Shown piece by piece: positions 45,990 through 55,313 of a stretch of 64,000 nucleotides of DNA. A program made the position numbers and the translations under genes. Each line of letters starts with the position of its first letter. Position 1 is the first letter of the stretch. This stretch comes from Haematobacter massiliensis (GTDB lineage: Bacteria; Pseudomonadota; Alphaproteobacteria; Rhodobacterales; Rhodobacteraceae): contig NZ_JGYG01000015.1 of assembly GCF_000740795.1 (NCBI RefSeq), positions 1-64,000 of the forward strand. Reading direction: 5' to 3'. Under the pieces are notes generated by a model that was not told the origin of the DNA, made no database searches, and saw only the letters and a list, made by a program, of their open reading frames with translations.

Positions 45990-46018
45990 GGTTTACCCCT
46001 GCCCCCCGTCCGGGTCAA
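45990..46018 (-). promoter_or_regulatory. Candidate promoter of nuo operon
   Basis: On the minus strand TTGACC (46013-46018) and TAAACC (45990-45995) are spaced by 17 bases, about 50 bp before the nuoA start. The -35 is good, the -10 weak. It lies in the 216-bp gap between the leucine operon and nuoA. Confidence 0.4.
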
Positions 46019-46156
46019 CCAACCGCGGCGCTGCAGAAACGTTCCGCGTGTGCAAACGTCGCGTTTTCATGCAGATCGACGGGCAAAACCCGAGCAACCC
46101 GCTCCGCACGCCAGAGAAACGGGCATCTTGGGCCGATTTAACAAGGCTTTCGGGGG

Positions 46157-46957
46157 TCAGGAGTGTCGCCAGGCCGGGGCGCGCTTTTCGAAGAATGCGG
46201 CTATGCCTTCCTCGGCCTCCGCTGTCTCCCATCGCGCGACAAGGGCCGCTATTGTCGCATCCACCGCTTCGGGCGTCACGCTGCCACCGAGTCGCCTGAC
46301 CAGCGCCTTGGAATCGGCCACCGCTCCGGGCGCCGCGGTCAGGTATGGCGCCACCTCCGCCTCAACCGCGGCATCCAGATCCTCCGGAGGCACAACACGG
46401 GCCAGCAGGTCGAGCGACAGCGCCTCCTCCGGTCCGAAGATGCGGGGAGAAAAGAACACGCGACGCGCCCGTGCGGCCCCGAGTCGCGCAATCACGTAAG
46501 GCCCGATCGTCGCGGGAATCAGTCCGAGCCGCACCTCTGTCAGGCCGAGTTTCAGCCCTGTCACTCCGATCGCCGTATCGCAGACGGAGATCATGCCGAG
46601 TCCGCCGCCGAAGGCCTGTCCCTGAATGCGGCCGATCAGCGGCTTGGGCAAGCGGTCCAGCAGGCCCAGCATGTCGGCGAGCCGTCGTGCCTCTCGCGCC
46701 CGCTGCGCCGCATCGGCCCGCATCTGCTCCCGCATCCAGCCAAGGTCGCCGCCTGCGCAGAAACTCTCGCCTTCCGCGGCGAGGATCACGACCCGAACCG
46801 AGGAGTCTTCCCCGAGCCGCCGCGCCGCCTCGGACAACTCATCCATCATCTGCGCCGAAAGCGCATTGTGCCGTTCGGGCCGCGCGAGCGTCAGCGTGGC
46901 GACACCGCGCGCGTCGATCTCAATGCGTATGGTCTCAGGCCGGCTGGTCTCGGTCAT
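46157..46957 (-). CDS. liuC: Methylglutaconyl-CoA hydratase / enoyl-CoA hydratase
   Basis: A 266-residue crotonase-fold enzyme. In this operon it should hydrate 3-methylglutaconyl-CoA to HMG-CoA. The two oxyanion-hole segments are FCAGGDLGWMREQM and GQAFGGGLGMISVCD, followed by EVRLGLIPATIGPYVIARLG with the Glu of the active site region. The substrate is inferred from context, not sequence alone. Last gene of the leucine operon. Confidence 0.9.
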   Translation of the reverse strand: MTETSRPETIRIEIDARGVATLTLARPERHNALSAQMMDELSEAARRLGEDSSVRVVILAAEGESFCAGGDLGWMREQMRADAAQRAREARRLADMLGLLDRLPKPLIGRIQGQAFGGGLGMISVCDTAIGVTGLKLGLTEVRLGLIPATIGPYVIARLGAARARRVFFSPRIFGPEEALSLDLLARVVPPEDLDAAVEAEVAPYLTAAPGAVADSKALVRRLGGSVTPEAVDATIAALVARWETAEAEEGIAAFFEKRAPAWRHS

Positions 46958-47043
46958 CTCGGCATCTCCGTTTCGGACAGGATCATGGCAGCAGGAGGGG
47001 GGCGGGGTGTCCCCCGCGCACAGGACCCCCTCGAGCCGGTGGG

Positions 47044-47904
47044 TCAGGCGGCTTCGGAACTGCGGAGGCTCCGGGCCATCTGCGCCGCTTCGGCGATGAC
47101 CTTGCGGTCAAGGCCGGTCCGCCAGCCGTTCTCCTCCAGAAACGCCACAGCGGCTTCCGTCGCGACATTGCCCTTGGCCCCAGGCGCATAGGGGCAACCG
47201 CCAAGACCGCCCACCGCCGCATCGAACACCCTCACACCCAGTTCCAGAGACGCCGCGATATTGTCGAGCGCGCGTCCCGCCGTGTCATGGTAGTGCCCCG
47301 CCAGCCGCTCTGCCGGCACTTCCTGCAACACGGCTTCGAGCATCGCGCGGATCGTCTCCGGCGTCCCCTGCCCTATCGTGTCGCCAAGGCTCACCTCGTA
47401 GCAGCCCATGTCGCGGAGCGCCGCCGCGACACGCGCGACATGGGAGGGCGGCGTCGGCCCGTCATAGGGGCAGTCCGTCACGCAGGAGATATAGCCGCGC
47501 ACGGGAATGCCGTCGGCTTGGGCTGCTGCCGCGACCCCCCGCATGCGCTCGATGCTCTCCGCAATCGTCGCGTTTATGTTCGCTTTCGAGAACCCCTCCG
47601 AGGCAGAGCCGAACACAGCGACCTCGTCCGCCCGTGCGGCCCTTGCCCCCTCATAGCCCTTGAGGTTCGGCGCAAGCGCGGCATAGCTGATCCCGGGTAC
47701 GCGGCGGATACCGGCCAGCACCGCCGCCCCATCCGCCATCTGCGGCACCCATTTCGGGCTGACGAAGCTCGCCACCTCGATCCTGCGATATCCGGCGGTG
47801 GACAGCAGATCGACCAGCGCGATCTTCTCCGCCGCCGGGATCAGTCGCTTCTCGTTCTGCAGCCCGTCACGGGGGCCGACCTCGAAGATCTCGACGTCAC
47901 GCAT
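47044..47904 (-). CDS. liuE: Hydroxymethylglutaryl-CoA lyase
   Basis: A 286-residue TIM-barrel lyase that splits HMG-CoA to acetyl-CoA and acetoacetate, the last step of leucine degradation. EVGPRDGLQNEKRL near the N-terminus (metal Asp), CVTDCPYDGP, GHYHDTAGRALDN (metal His pair) and GGLGGCPYAPGAKGNVATE with the catalytic Cys loop all fit. ATG at 47904; it overlaps the GST gene by 8 bases. Confidence 0.95.
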   Translation of the reverse strand: MRDVEIFEVGPRDGLQNEKRLIPAAEKIALVDLLSTAGYRRIEVASFVSPKWVPQMADGAAVLAGIRRVPGISYAALAPNLKGYEGARAARADEVAVFGSASEGFSKANINATIAESIERMRGVAAAAQADGIPVRGYISCVTDCPYDGPTPPSHVARVAAALRDMGCYEVSLGDTIGQGTPETIRAMLEAVLQEVPAERLAGHYHDTAGRALDNIAASLELGVRVFDAAVGGLGGCPYAPGAKGNVATEAAVAFLEENGWRTGLDRKVIAEAAQMARSLRSSEAA

Positions 47905-48553
47905 TCGGCGCCTCATAGAAATCGCGGGTATAGATTTCGGCCTCGCCATCTTCCTCCAGCGCGCGGCGGAAGGCGGGGCGCGTTTCGAAGTGGTGCAGCC
48001 AGCGGGAAGCGGAGGGAAAGGCGTCGAAACGCACGAAGCGGCGCGCCATCATGACGCCATAGCCCACCTGCACATCCACGGCGGAAAAGCCGGAGGGCAG
48101 CAGAAAATCGCGCCCTTCAAGACCGCGCTCCACCACCTCCACCGTCTTTTCGAGCCGCTTCGCCTCCAGGCGCATCACGGTGGGCGATCGCATGTGATCC
48201 TCCCGCAGTACGATATGCTGCTGCGTCAGGTTGGCGAGGTGCTGGCCGATGGTTTCCGCGAAATGCAGCCATTCCAGCCAGTCCGCCCGCTCCACCTCCC
48301 CCGGCGCACGGCCAAGCTGCGGCGCACGGGTTTCGCACAGATATTCGGTAATCGCGCCGGATTCGAACAGCCGTCGTCCGTCGATCTCCAGCGCCGGAAC
48401 CCGCCCCGCCGGTGACAGGGCAAGATAGTCCGGTGATCGCAGAGACCTATCGAGCATGGAGTGTATGACGACCTCCGGCTGCTCCCCCATCTCCAGCAAA
48501 AGCCAGAGGATGCGGAACGAGCGCGCCTGCGGAACATGATGGAGCCGGATCAT
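47897..48553 (-). CDS. Glutathione S-transferase family protein
   Basis: A 218-residue GST. The N-terminal thioredoxin-like domain (MIRLHHVPQARSFRILWLLL, SPAGRVPALEIDG, LFESGAITEYLCE) contains the cis-Pro and Glu-Ser glutathione-binding motif, and the C-terminal part is helical. The gene is locked into the leucine operon: it overlaps mccA by four bases and HMG-CoA lyase by 8. A role in removing reactive unsaturated acyl-CoA or thiol adducts is inferred. Confidence 0.88.
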   Translation of the reverse strand: MIRLHHVPQARSFRILWLLLEMGEQPEVVIHSMLDRSLRSPDYLALSPAGRVPALEIDGRRLFESGAITEYLCETRAPQLGRAPGEVERADWLEWLHFAETIGQHLANLTQQHIVLREDHMRSPTVMRLEAKRLEKTVEVVERGLEGRDFLLPSGFSAVDVQVGYGVMMARRFVRFDAFPSASRWLHHFETRPAFRRALEEDGEAEIYTRDFYEAPNA

Positions 48554-50490
48554 GCCTCCTCCTCCAGCAGGATGAGCGGCGCGCCGGCCTCCACCTGCGA
48601 GCCTTCGCCGGCAAGCACTTCGGCCACCGTGCCATCCCGCCCTGCGGCAAGGGTGTGCTCCATCTTCATCGCCTCCAGCACGGCGAGCCGCTGGCCCTTT
48701 TCCACCGCCGTCCCCGGCGTCACGAAAACGGCCTTCACCAGCCCGGGCATCGGGGCCAGCACGGCATTGCCGCCTGCCCCGCCCTCTCCGGCACGGGCGA
48801 GTTGATCGACGGGCCGCGCGATATGGGCGCCATGCGCAAAGAGAGCGACGCCCGCGGAGAGCGGCACGATCCGCACTTCCGCCTTCTCACCGTCAACCCA
48901 CCACTGCCCCTGTCGCAGGGCGCAATCGTGGATGACCTCGCCGATCTCCACCCGGAAATGGTCTGGCGCGAGCGGCAGCACCACAGCGCCTTGCTCCTCC
49001 CCATCCAGCAGGAGGGCGACGCTCTGACGGAGCGGCGTCCAGAGCGTGAAACCGGTGTTCGCGCCCCCTCCCGCCGCAAGCCCCGCCACCGCAAGCGCGG
49101 CCAGCGGCGCAACCGCGGGCGGTGCGGAGGGCGGTAGGGTCAGTTCCGCCAGATCCCGCGCGATGAGACCGGTATCGACCTCTCCCGCCGCGAAGCCGGG
49201 ATGGCGCGCGAGTGCTGCGAGAAACGCGAGGTTGGTGACGCTCCCCGCCACTTCCGTGCCTTCAACCGCCGCGGCGAGGCGCGAAAGCGCAATCTCCCGG
49301 TTCGGGCCATGAACGATGATCTTGGCGATCATCGGATCATACCACGGGCTGATGACATCACCGGGCCGCACGCCGCTGTCGGCCCGCACGCCCGCAGGGA
49401 AGGCAAGATGTTCGAGCCGCCCGGTCGCGGGCAGAAAGCCCGCCGGCACATCCTCCGCGTAGAGCCGCGCCTCGAAGGCGTGCCCGTGAATGGCAAGGTC
49501 GCTCTGCCGTGCGGGCAGCGGCTCACCCGCCGCCACGCGGATCTGCCATTCGACAAGGTCGATGCCGGTGATCGCTTCTGTCACGGGATGCTCCACCTGA
49601 AGGCGGGTGTTCATCTCCATGAACCAGAATCCGTCCGGGCGCAGTCCACGAGACCCATCCACGATGAATTCGATGGTGCCCGCACCGGCATAGCCGATGG
49701 CGCGGGCGGCTTTCACAGCCGCCTCACCCATGGCAGCGCGCATCTCCGCCGTCATGCCGGGGGCCGGAGCTTCCTCGATCACCTTCTGGTGACGGCGCTG
49801 GAGCGAGCAGTCCCGCTCGAACAGATGCACGGCATCGGTGCCGTCGCCAAACACCTGCACCTCGATATGCCGAGGCTTCTCGACGTATTTCTCGATCAGC
49901 ACGTCGGGATTGCCGAAGGCAGTGCGCGCCTCCCCCTGCGCTGAGGCCAGCGCATCGGCGAAGGCGTCCGGCGTCTCCACCAGCCGCATGCCCTTGCCAC
50001 CGCCCCCGGCCACCGCCTTGATGAGCACCGGATAGCCCACGTCCGCCGCGGCCTCCGCCAGCCGGGCCGCATCCTGATCGGCGCCCAGATAGCCCGGCAC
50101 CACCGGAACGCCGGCCTCCTGCATCAGCCGTTTCGCGGCGTCCTTCAGGCCCATGGCGCGGATGGCGCGGGCCGAGGGGCCGATGAACACCAGCCCTGCC
50201 GCTTCCACCGCACCGACGAAATCGGGGTTCTCAGACAGGAAGCCGTAGCCGGGGTGGATCGCCTCTGCGCCCGTCTCCCGCGCGGCCGCGATGATCCGAT
50301 CACCGCGCAGATAGCTGTCGGCAGGCTTCGGCCCGCCGATATGGACGGCCTCATCGGCCATGGCCACGTGTTTCGCTCCGGCATCCGCGTCGGAGTAGAC
50401 GGCCACCGTGGCGATCCCCATGCGACGGGCTGTCTCCATTACGCGGCAGGCGATCTCGCCCCGGTTGGCAATCAGTATCTTGCGGAACAT
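48550..50490 (-). CDS. liuD: Methylcrotonyl-CoA carboxylase biotin-containing alpha subunit
   Basis: A 646-residue subunit with biotin carboxylase (about 1-445; ATP-grasp loop AVAGGGGKGMRLVE, CSLQRRHQKVIEEAP, EMNTRLQVEHPVTE), a middle BT-type linker, and a C-terminal biotin carrier domain with EAMKM (Lys609). It carboxylates 3-methylcrotonyl-CoA in leucine breakdown, together with the beta subunit at 51634-53238. The ATG at 50490 fits the GGGAGG spacing better than the adjacent ATG at 50493. The beta gene is separated from it by two unrelated genes. Confidence 0.94.
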   Translation of the reverse strand: MFRKILIANRGEIACRVMETARRMGIATVAVYSDADAGAKHVAMADEAVHIGGPKPADSYLRGDRIIAAARETGAEAIHPGYGFLSENPDFVGAVEAAGLVFIGPSARAIRAMGLKDAAKRLMQEAGVPVVPGYLGADQDAARLAEAAADVGYPVLIKAVAGGGGKGMRLVETPDAFADALASAQGEARTAFGNPDVLIEKYVEKPRHIEVQVFGDGTDAVHLFERDCSLQRRHQKVIEEAPAPGMTAEMRAAMGEAAVKAARAIGYAGAGTIEFIVDGSRGLRPDGFWFMEMNTRLQVEHPVTEAITGIDLVEWQIRVAAGEPLPARQSDLAIHGHAFEARLYAEDVPAGFLPATGRLEHLAFPAGVRADSGVRPGDVISPWYDPMIAKIIVHGPNREIALSRLAAAVEGTEVAGSVTNLAFLAALARHPGFAAGEVDTGLIARDLAELTLPPSAPPAVAPLAALAVAGLAAGGGANTGFTLWTPLRQSVALLLDGEEQGAVVLPLAPDHFRVEIGEVIHDCALRQGQWWVDGEKAEVRIVPLSAGVALFAHGAHIARPVDQLARAGEGGAGGNAVLAPMPGLVKAVFVTPGTAVEKGQRLAVLEAMKMEHTLAAGRDGTVAEVLAGEGSQVEAGAPLILLEEEA

Positions 50491-51005
50491 CATTCCCTCC
50501 CCAGCGCCATGCAATGCAGGCGCGCCTGTTCTTCGGAGAAACAGCAGAAGATCACGTCGAGCGACGCCTGCGCTTCCCGCACAGTTTTGACGGCAAGCCC
50601 TGCGGCGGCTTCCGCGGGATAGCCGTAGATGCCGGTCGATATGGATGGAAAGGCGATGGAGGCCAGGCCGAGTTTCTCTGCCTCCTCCAGCGCGCGGCGG
50701 TAGCAGGAGGCGAGCAGCGCCGCCTCCCCGGCGTCCCCTCCCCTCCAGACAGGGCCAACCGCATGGATCACATGGCGCGCCGGCAACCGATAACCCTTCG
50801 TGACCTTCACCTCTCCGGTCTCAGCTCCGCCGAGGCTCCGCGTCGCGGCCAGCAACTCCGGCCCTGCGGCGCGGTGGATCGCGCCATCCACGCCGCCGCC
50901 CCCCAGAAGCGAGCGGTTTGCCGCGTTCACCACGGCGTCGACATGCAGCGTGGTGATATCGGCCACGACGACCGACAGGCGGCCCTGCTGGCAATGCGGG
51001 GTCAT
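50490..51005 (-). CDS. Macro-domain protein (O-acetyl-ADP-ribose deacetylase type)
   Basis: A 171-residue MacroD/YmdB-like protein that binds ADP-ribose and may deacetylate O-acetyl-ADP-ribose or hydrolyse ADP-ribosyl-protein. [20 protein letters not shown] is the classic N-terminal block (Asn and Gly-rich loop), with [11 protein letters not shown] and [20 protein letters not shown] later. It overlaps the start of the biotin carboxylase gene and is 17 bp after the nuclease gene. Its presence inside a leucine operon is unexpected; a link to acyl-CoA or NAD stress is only a suggestion. Confidence 0.92.
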   Translation of the reverse strand: MTPHCQQGRLSVVVADITTLHVDAVVNAANRSLLGGGGVDGAIHRAAGPELLAATRSLGGAETGEVKVTKGYRLPARHVIHAVGPVWRGGDAGEAALLASCYRRALEEAEKLGLASIAFPSISTGIYGYPAEAAAGLAVKTVREAQASLDVIFCCFSEEQARLHCMALGRE

Positions 51006-51021
51006 CGCACCGCCTCCCCGC

Positions 51022-51519
51022 TCAGATCAGCCCGCCGCACCAGCCCTGTCTGCGCCCGCCATCGTAGGCCCGCGCCAGCCCGCTTCCGACCATGATCGCC
51101 GAAAGCGGCCTGCCGTCCAGCAGCACCGTCGCCAGCGACCGACCGTAGAGATCGCGAGAGCCGAGCCGCACCTCGATCCGCTCCGCGCCCCAGAGCTTCC
51201 AGCGGAGCAGCCATGTCGCGGCGACCGCCCGCGCGAATTCGGAGGGGCAGCCGGGGCTGAACAGCTCCGGCGTGTCGAAGCCGCGCAGCCGCGTGTCCAC
51301 CAGACCGCGCGTCAGGCAGGCGAGCTTCAGCGTATCCCCGTCGGTGACCGACCAGATGCGGCAGGTCTTGCCGTTGCCTTCGTGAATGGGTTTGACCACC
51401 GCCATGCCCATGTCCAGCCCGGCCGGCCCCAGTGTCGCCAGCAGGACGAGGAACAGCAGCCGCGACCGGAGCCGGAGAACGCGGCGGAGCATCCAGGAAG
51501 GAGAAAGAAGCGTGAACAT
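51022..51519 (-). CDS. Thermonuclease (SNase)-like exported protein
   Basis: A 165-residue protein with an N-terminal basic and hydrophobic segment (about 10-35, [20 protein letters not shown]), so probably exported or membrane anchored. The SNase-like OB-fold follows: [26 protein letters not shown] (the Arg/Asp/Glu catalytic area) and [14 protein letters not shown]. Staphylococcal nuclease catalytic positions look present, so activity is plausible. The start at 51519 is tentative since the ribosome site is weak; TTG at 51555 is an alternative. 114 bp follow the mccB stop. Confidence 0.78.
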   Translation of the reverse strand: MFTLLSPSWMLRRVLRLRSRLLFLVLLATLGPAGLDMGMAVVKPIHEGNGKTCRIWSVTDGDTLKLACLTRGLVDTRLRGFDTPELFSPGCPSEFARAVAATWLLRWKLWGAERIEVRLGSRDLYGRSLATVLLDGRPLSAIMVGSGLARAYDGGRRQGWCGGLI

Positions 51520-51633
51520 CGCCCCGCTTCTGACCCGTCCCGTCAGCAAAGGCAACCCGCTCCGGCGAAATCCGCCGATCCCGCCTGGCGCCTGCGAAAT
51601 CCGCTGGTTGCGAGAGGTTTCTCATACCATGCC

Positions 51634-53238
51634 TCACATGCGGAACACGCCGAAACGCGTCTTGCCGATCGGCGCGTTCAGCGTGGCCGAGAGGCTGAGG
51701 GACAGCACATCACGGGTCTTGCGCGGGTCGATGATCCCGTCATCCCACAGCCGGGCAGAGGCGTAGAGGGGATGGCTCTGCCGGTCGAACATCTCGATGG
51801 TGGGGCGCTTGAAGGCGGCTTCCTCATCGGCGCTCCAGCTCCCGCCGGAGCGTTCGATGCCGTCGCGCTTCACCGTCGCCAGCACGCCTGCCGCCTGCTC
51901 CCCCCCCATGACCGATATGCGGGAGTTCGGCCATGTCCACAGGAACCGCGGGGAATACGCTCGCCCCGCCATGCCGTAGTTCCCCGCGCCGAAGGAGCCG
52001 CCGACCAGCATGGTGACCTTGGGCACTTCCGTCGTGGCGACCGCCGTGACCAGCTTGGCCCCATGGCGGGCGATGCCCTCGCTCTCGTATTTCCGGCCCA
52101 CCATGAAGCCAGTGATATTCTGGAGGAACACCAGCGGAATGCCCCGCTGGGAGCACAGTTCCACGAAATGCGCCCCCTTCACCGCGGATTCGGAGAACAG
52201 CACGCCATTGTTGGCGATGATACCGACCGGTATCCCGGTGACATGGGCAAAGCCGGTCACCAGGGTCTCGCCGAACCGCGCCTTGAATTCGTCGAAGCGC
52301 GAGCCGTCCACCACGCGGGCGATGACCTCCCGGATGTCGTAGGGCGTCTTCAGATCGGCAGGGACGACGCCGAGAATCTCCTCCGGGTCATAGGCCGGTT
52401 CTTCGCTGGGTTGCATCGTCACGGCAAACGGCTTCGTGCGGTTCAGCCCCGCCACGGCCTGCCGCGCCAGCGCGAGGGCATGGGTATCGTCCTCCGCCAG
52501 ATAATCCGCCACACCCGACAGGCGCGTATGCACATCCCCGCCGCCCAGATCCTCGGCCGACACGACCTCCCCCGTGGCCGCCTTCACGAGCGGTGGACCG
52601 GCGAGGAAGATGGTCCCCTGGTTCTTCACGATGATCGTCACGTCGGACATGGCGGGCACATAGGCCCCGCCCGCCGTGCACGACCCCATGACGACGGCAA
52701 TCTGGGGAATGCCCTTCGCGCTCATCCGTGCCTGATTGTAGAAAATGCGGCCGAAATGCTCCCGGTCGGGGAATACCTCATCCTGCTGCGGCAGGTTCGC
52801 GCCACCGGAATCGACAAGGTAGACACAAGGAAGGTGGTTCTCCTCCGCGATCTCCTGCGCGCGGAGGTGCTTCTTCACCGACATCGGATAATAGGTGCCA
52901 CCCTTCACCGTCGCATCGTTGCAGACGATGAGCACCTCCTGCCCGGCCACCCGCCCGATCCCGGCGATCAGCCCGGCGCAGGGGGCGGCGTTGTCGTACA
53001 TGCCATGCGCGGCGGTCGCCCCGATCTCCAGAAACGGGGAGCCGGGATCCAGCAGATTCGCGACTCGCTCCCGCGGGGCCATCTTGCCGCGCGACACATG
53101 GCGGGCACGCGCCTTCTCGCCGCCTCCGGCAGCGGCCAGCGCAGCTGCCTCCGCCGCCGTTTCCAGCAACGACAGGTGGGCGGCCCGGTTGGCGCGGAAG
53201 CCTTCGGAGGCGGTCAGTGCCGCAGAGACGAGTTTCAT
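51634..53238 (-). CDS. liuB: Methylcrotonyl-CoA carboxylase beta subunit
   Basis: A 534-residue carboxyltransferase subunit. [20 protein letters not shown] at the N-terminus, [56 protein letters not shown] and [16 protein letters not shown] are typical. The methylcrotonyl-CoA assignment, rather than propionyl-CoA, follows from SGGANLPQQ and from the adjacent isovaleryl-CoA dehydrogenase. 10 bp separate it from liuA. Confidence 0.95.
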   Translation of the reverse strand: MKLVSAALTASEGFRANRAAHLSLLETAAEAAALAAAGGGEKARARHVSRGKMAPRERVANLLDPGSPFLEIGATAAHGMYDNAAPCAGLIAGIGRVAGQEVLIVCNDATVKGGTYYPMSVKKHLRAQEIAEENHLPCVYLVDSGGANLPQQDEVFPDREHFGRIFYNQARMSAKGIPQIAVVMGSCTAGGAYVPAMSDVTIIVKNQGTIFLAGPPLVKAATGEVVSAEDLGGGDVHTRLSGVADYLAEDDTHALALARQAVAGLNRTKPFAVTMQPSEEPAYDPEEILGVVPADLKTPYDIREVIARVVDGSRFDEFKARFGETLVTGFAHVTGIPVGIIANNGVLFSESAVKGAHFVELCSQRGIPLVFLQNITGFMVGRKYESEGIARHGAKLVTAVATTEVPKVTMLVGGSFGAGNYGMAGRAYSPRFLWTWPNSRISVMGGEQAAGVLATVKRDGIERSGGSWSADEEAAFKRPTIEMFDRQSHPLYASARLWDDGIIDPRKTRDVLSLSLSATLNAPIGKTRFGVFRM

Positions 53239-53248
53239 GGCGCCCTCC

Positions 53249-54412
53249 TCAGGCCGTGACCGACATCAGTTCCCGCCCGATGAGCATACGACGGATTTCG
53301 CTGGTGCCCGCCCCGATCTCCATGAGCTTCGCATCGCGGAACAGGCGGCTCACCACGCTGTCGTTCAGGAACCCGGCGCCGCCGAAGGCCTGCACCGCCT
53401 GATGCGCCTGCACCTGCGCCTGCTCGGAGGCGTAGAGCACGCAGGCCGCGGCGTCCTGCCGTGTCACCTCACCGCGGTCGCAGGCCTTCGCCACCTCATA
53501 GACATAGGCGCGCGCGGTGTTCATGGCGGTGTACATGTCGGCGATCTTGCCCTGCATGAGCTGAAAATCCCCGATCTTCTGCCCGAACTGCCGGCGTTCG
53601 TGCAGATAGGGCATCACCTCGTCCAGGCAGGCGGCCATGATCCCGGTACCGATACCAGACAGGACCACCCGTTCGTAATCCAGCCCCGACATCAGCACCC
53701 GGACGCCCTTGCCCTCACCGCCCAGAACATTCTCGAACGGCACTTCGACATTCTCGAACACCAGTTCCGCCGTGTTCGAGCCGCGCATGCCAAGCTTGTC
53801 GAAATGCTTCGACGTGGAAAACCCGGTCATGGATTTCTCGATCAGAAATGCGGTCATGCCCTTGGAGCCGGCGTCGGGATCGGTCTTGGCATAGACGACC
53901 AGCGTGTCGGCATCCGGCCCGTTGGTGATCCAGTATTTCGTCCCGTTCAGGACGTAGTAGCCGTTCCGCTTGTCCGCCTTCAGCTTCATCGACACCACGT
54001 CGGAACCCGCGCCCGCCTCCGACATGGCCAGCGCGCCGACATGTTCGCCGGAGATGAGCTTTGGCAGGTATTTCCGCTTCTGCTCCTCCGTCCCGTTCAG
54101 CTTGATCTGGTTCACGCAGAGGTTGGAATGGGCACCATAGGACAGCGAGACGCTGGCGGATGCCCGCGCGATCTCCTCCACCGCGATGACATGGGCGAGA
54201 TATCCCATCCCCGCTCCGCCATATTCCTCCGGCACGGTGATGCCCAGCACGCCGAGGTCGCCCAGTTCCTTCCACAGCGGGGCGGGAAAGTCGTTCGTGC
54301 GGTCGATCTCTGCCGCCATCGGCTTCAGCCGTTCCTGCGCCCAGCGGTGAACCGCCTCGCGCAGTACTTCGATATCCTCGCCCAGATCGAAGCGCATCGA
54401 CGCCATGAACAT
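53249..54412 (-). CDS. liuA: Isovaleryl-CoA dehydrogenase
   Basis: A 387-residue FAD acyl-CoA dehydrogenase that oxidises isovaleryl-CoA to 3-methylcrotonyl-CoA. FAD/substrate segments [36 protein letters not shown] and [20 protein letters not shown] fit. Glu247 in [12 protein letters not shown] sits at the position used as catalytic base in isovaleryl-CoA dehydrogenases, which separates it from most other acyl-CoA dehydrogenases. GGGGAGGG lies 7 bases before the ATG. First gene of the operon. Confidence 0.95.
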   Translation of the reverse strand: MFMASMRFDLGEDIEVLREAVHRWAQERLKPMAAEIDRTNDFPAPLWKELGDLGVLGITVPEEYGGAGMGYLAHVIAVEEIARASASVSLSYGAHSNLCVNQIKLNGTEEQKRKYLPKLISGEHVGALAMSEAGAGSDVVSMKLKADKRNGYYVLNGTKYWITNGPDADTLVVYAKTDPDAGSKGMTAFLIEKSMTGFSTSKHFDKLGMRGSNTAELVFENVEVPFENVLGGEGKGVRVLMSGLDYERVVLSGIGTGIMAACLDEVMPYLHERRQFGQKIGDFQLMQGKIADMYTAMNTARAYVYEVAKACDRGEVTRQDAAACVLYASEQAQVQAHQAVQAFGGAGFLNDSVVSRLFRDAKLMEIGAGTSEIRRMLIGRELMSVTA

Positions 54413-54430
54413 CCCGATTCCCTCCCCGGA

Positions 54431-54448
54431 ATTGAACGTGTGTTCAAT
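54431..54448. promoter_or_regulatory. Candidate operator: perfect inverted repeat before leucine operon
   Basis: ATTGAAC-GTGT-GTTCAAT is a perfect 7-bp inverted repeat with a 4-base centre, 19 bp before the liuA start and touching the -10 end of the promoter. Position over the transcription start suits a repressor, for example of the TetR family. No such regulator gene is visible in the window. Confidence 0.65.
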
Positions 54449-54476
54449 AAATATCGCTGGCCTCGCACCCGGTCAA
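54448..54476 (-). promoter_or_regulatory. Promoter of the leucine catabolic operon
   Basis: On the minus strand TTGACC (54471-54476) and TATTTA (54448-54453) are spaced by 17 bases, placing the start about 55 bp... inside the inverted repeat at 54431-54448 and some 30 bp before the liuA ATG. The -35 matches in five of six positions, the -10 in three. Confidence 0.6.
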
Positions 54477-54510
54477 TCGCGCAAATGATCGGGCCGAGAT
54501 GGAGACCAAG

Positions 54511-54954
54511 ATGCGCCCTATCGTTATCGTCCTTTCAATGTTGCTCACGACGACCGCCGTCTCTGCCGAGGAGGTCGGTCGCATCGGGGTGGACTGGATG
54601 GGAAATGATGTGGTGGTTGAAGCGATCGACGACCCGAAGGTGCAGGGCGTGACCTGCCATGTCGCCTATTTCAGCCGCTCGACGATAGACCGTCTGCGCC
54701 AGGGGAACTGGTTTGAGGATCCGTCGAACTCCGCCATCTCCTGCGCCAAGGTAGGGCCGGTGACGCTGGGCGATATCGAAAAGGGACCAAAGGGAGAGGA
54801 AGTCTTCAGCGAGCGGCGTTCAATCATCTTCAAGTCGCTGAAGGTGCGCCGGATATATGATGAGGCGCATCGCACGCTGATCTATGTCTCGCATGGCGAT
54901 CAGGTCGTGGAGGGGTCCGCCAAAATGGCGATCTCCACCGTTCCGCTGGACTGA
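54511..54954 (+). CDS. creA: CreA-family exported protein
   Basis: A 147-residue protein of the CreA family. A signal peptide (MRPIVIVLSMLLTTTAVSAE) is followed by the conserved body: VGRIGVDWMGNDVVVEAIDD, GVTCHVAYFSR, NWFEDPSNSAISCAKVGP, then GEEVFSERRSIIFKSLKVRR and SISTVPL-type ending. Function of CreA is unknown. An upstream ATG at 54499 would add METK; the ATG at 54511 has GGAG 8 bases before it. Divergent from the leucine operon; their promoters overlap in this 98-bp gap. Confidence 0.9.
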   Translation: MRPIVIVLSMLLTTTAVSAEEVGRIGVDWMGNDVVVEAIDDPKVQGVTCHVAYFSRSTIDRLRQGNWFEDPSNSAISCAKVGPVTLGDIEKGPKGEEVFSERRSIIFKSLKVRRIYDEAHRTLIYVSHGDQVVEGSAKMAISTVPLD

Positions 54955-54980
54955 GACATCGCTGCCGCGCACATGAGAAC

Positions 54981-55010
54981 GCCGGCCGGTATGCCCGGCC
55001 GGCCTTTCTT
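54981..55010 (+). terminator. Rho-independent terminator after creA
   Basis: GCCGGCCGG/CCGGCCGGC form a perfect 9-bp stem with a 5-base loop, followed by CTTTCTT. Located between creA and the opposing KGG gene. Confidence 0.88.
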
Positions 55011-55023
55011 GCAACCTTTCGGA

Positions 55024-55215
55024 TCAGCTCTTCCCGTGCGAGGATTCGCCGCCCTTCCGCCCCGCTTCCGACGCGCGTTCGCGATCATTGGCGAAGTTTC
55101 CCGGATTAGACGACTTAGAGCCGCCTTGCTGACCACCCTTGTTGTGGTCCATGTCCTGCTTCATCTGGCCGCTCTTCTTGTCCTTGTCGGACGAGCCATG
55201 TTGATTGGTTGCCAT
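55024..55215 (-). CDS. KGG-motif stress-type small protein
   Basis: A 63-residue, very hydrophilic, Lys/Gly/Asn/Ser-rich protein. SNPGNFANDRERASEAGRKG with a following KGG repeat is the signature of the YciG/KGG general stress family; an additional HNKGGQQGGSK lies earlier. Such proteins are intrinsically disordered and induced in stationary phase or stress. The ATG at 55215 has GGAGG upstream. Induction is inferred from the family. Confidence 0.88.
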   Translation of the reverse strand: MATNQHGSSDKDKKSGQMKQDMDHNKGGQQGGSKSSNPGNFANDRERASEAGRKGGESSHGKS

Positions 55216-55313
55216 TGTGAGTTCCTCCAACTCCTCGCCAGTCTGACTGGCACAATAACAACAGCAGACGCGCGGCGATGTTCCTGACCGCTGGAGCGCT
55301 CGCGAAAAATAGC

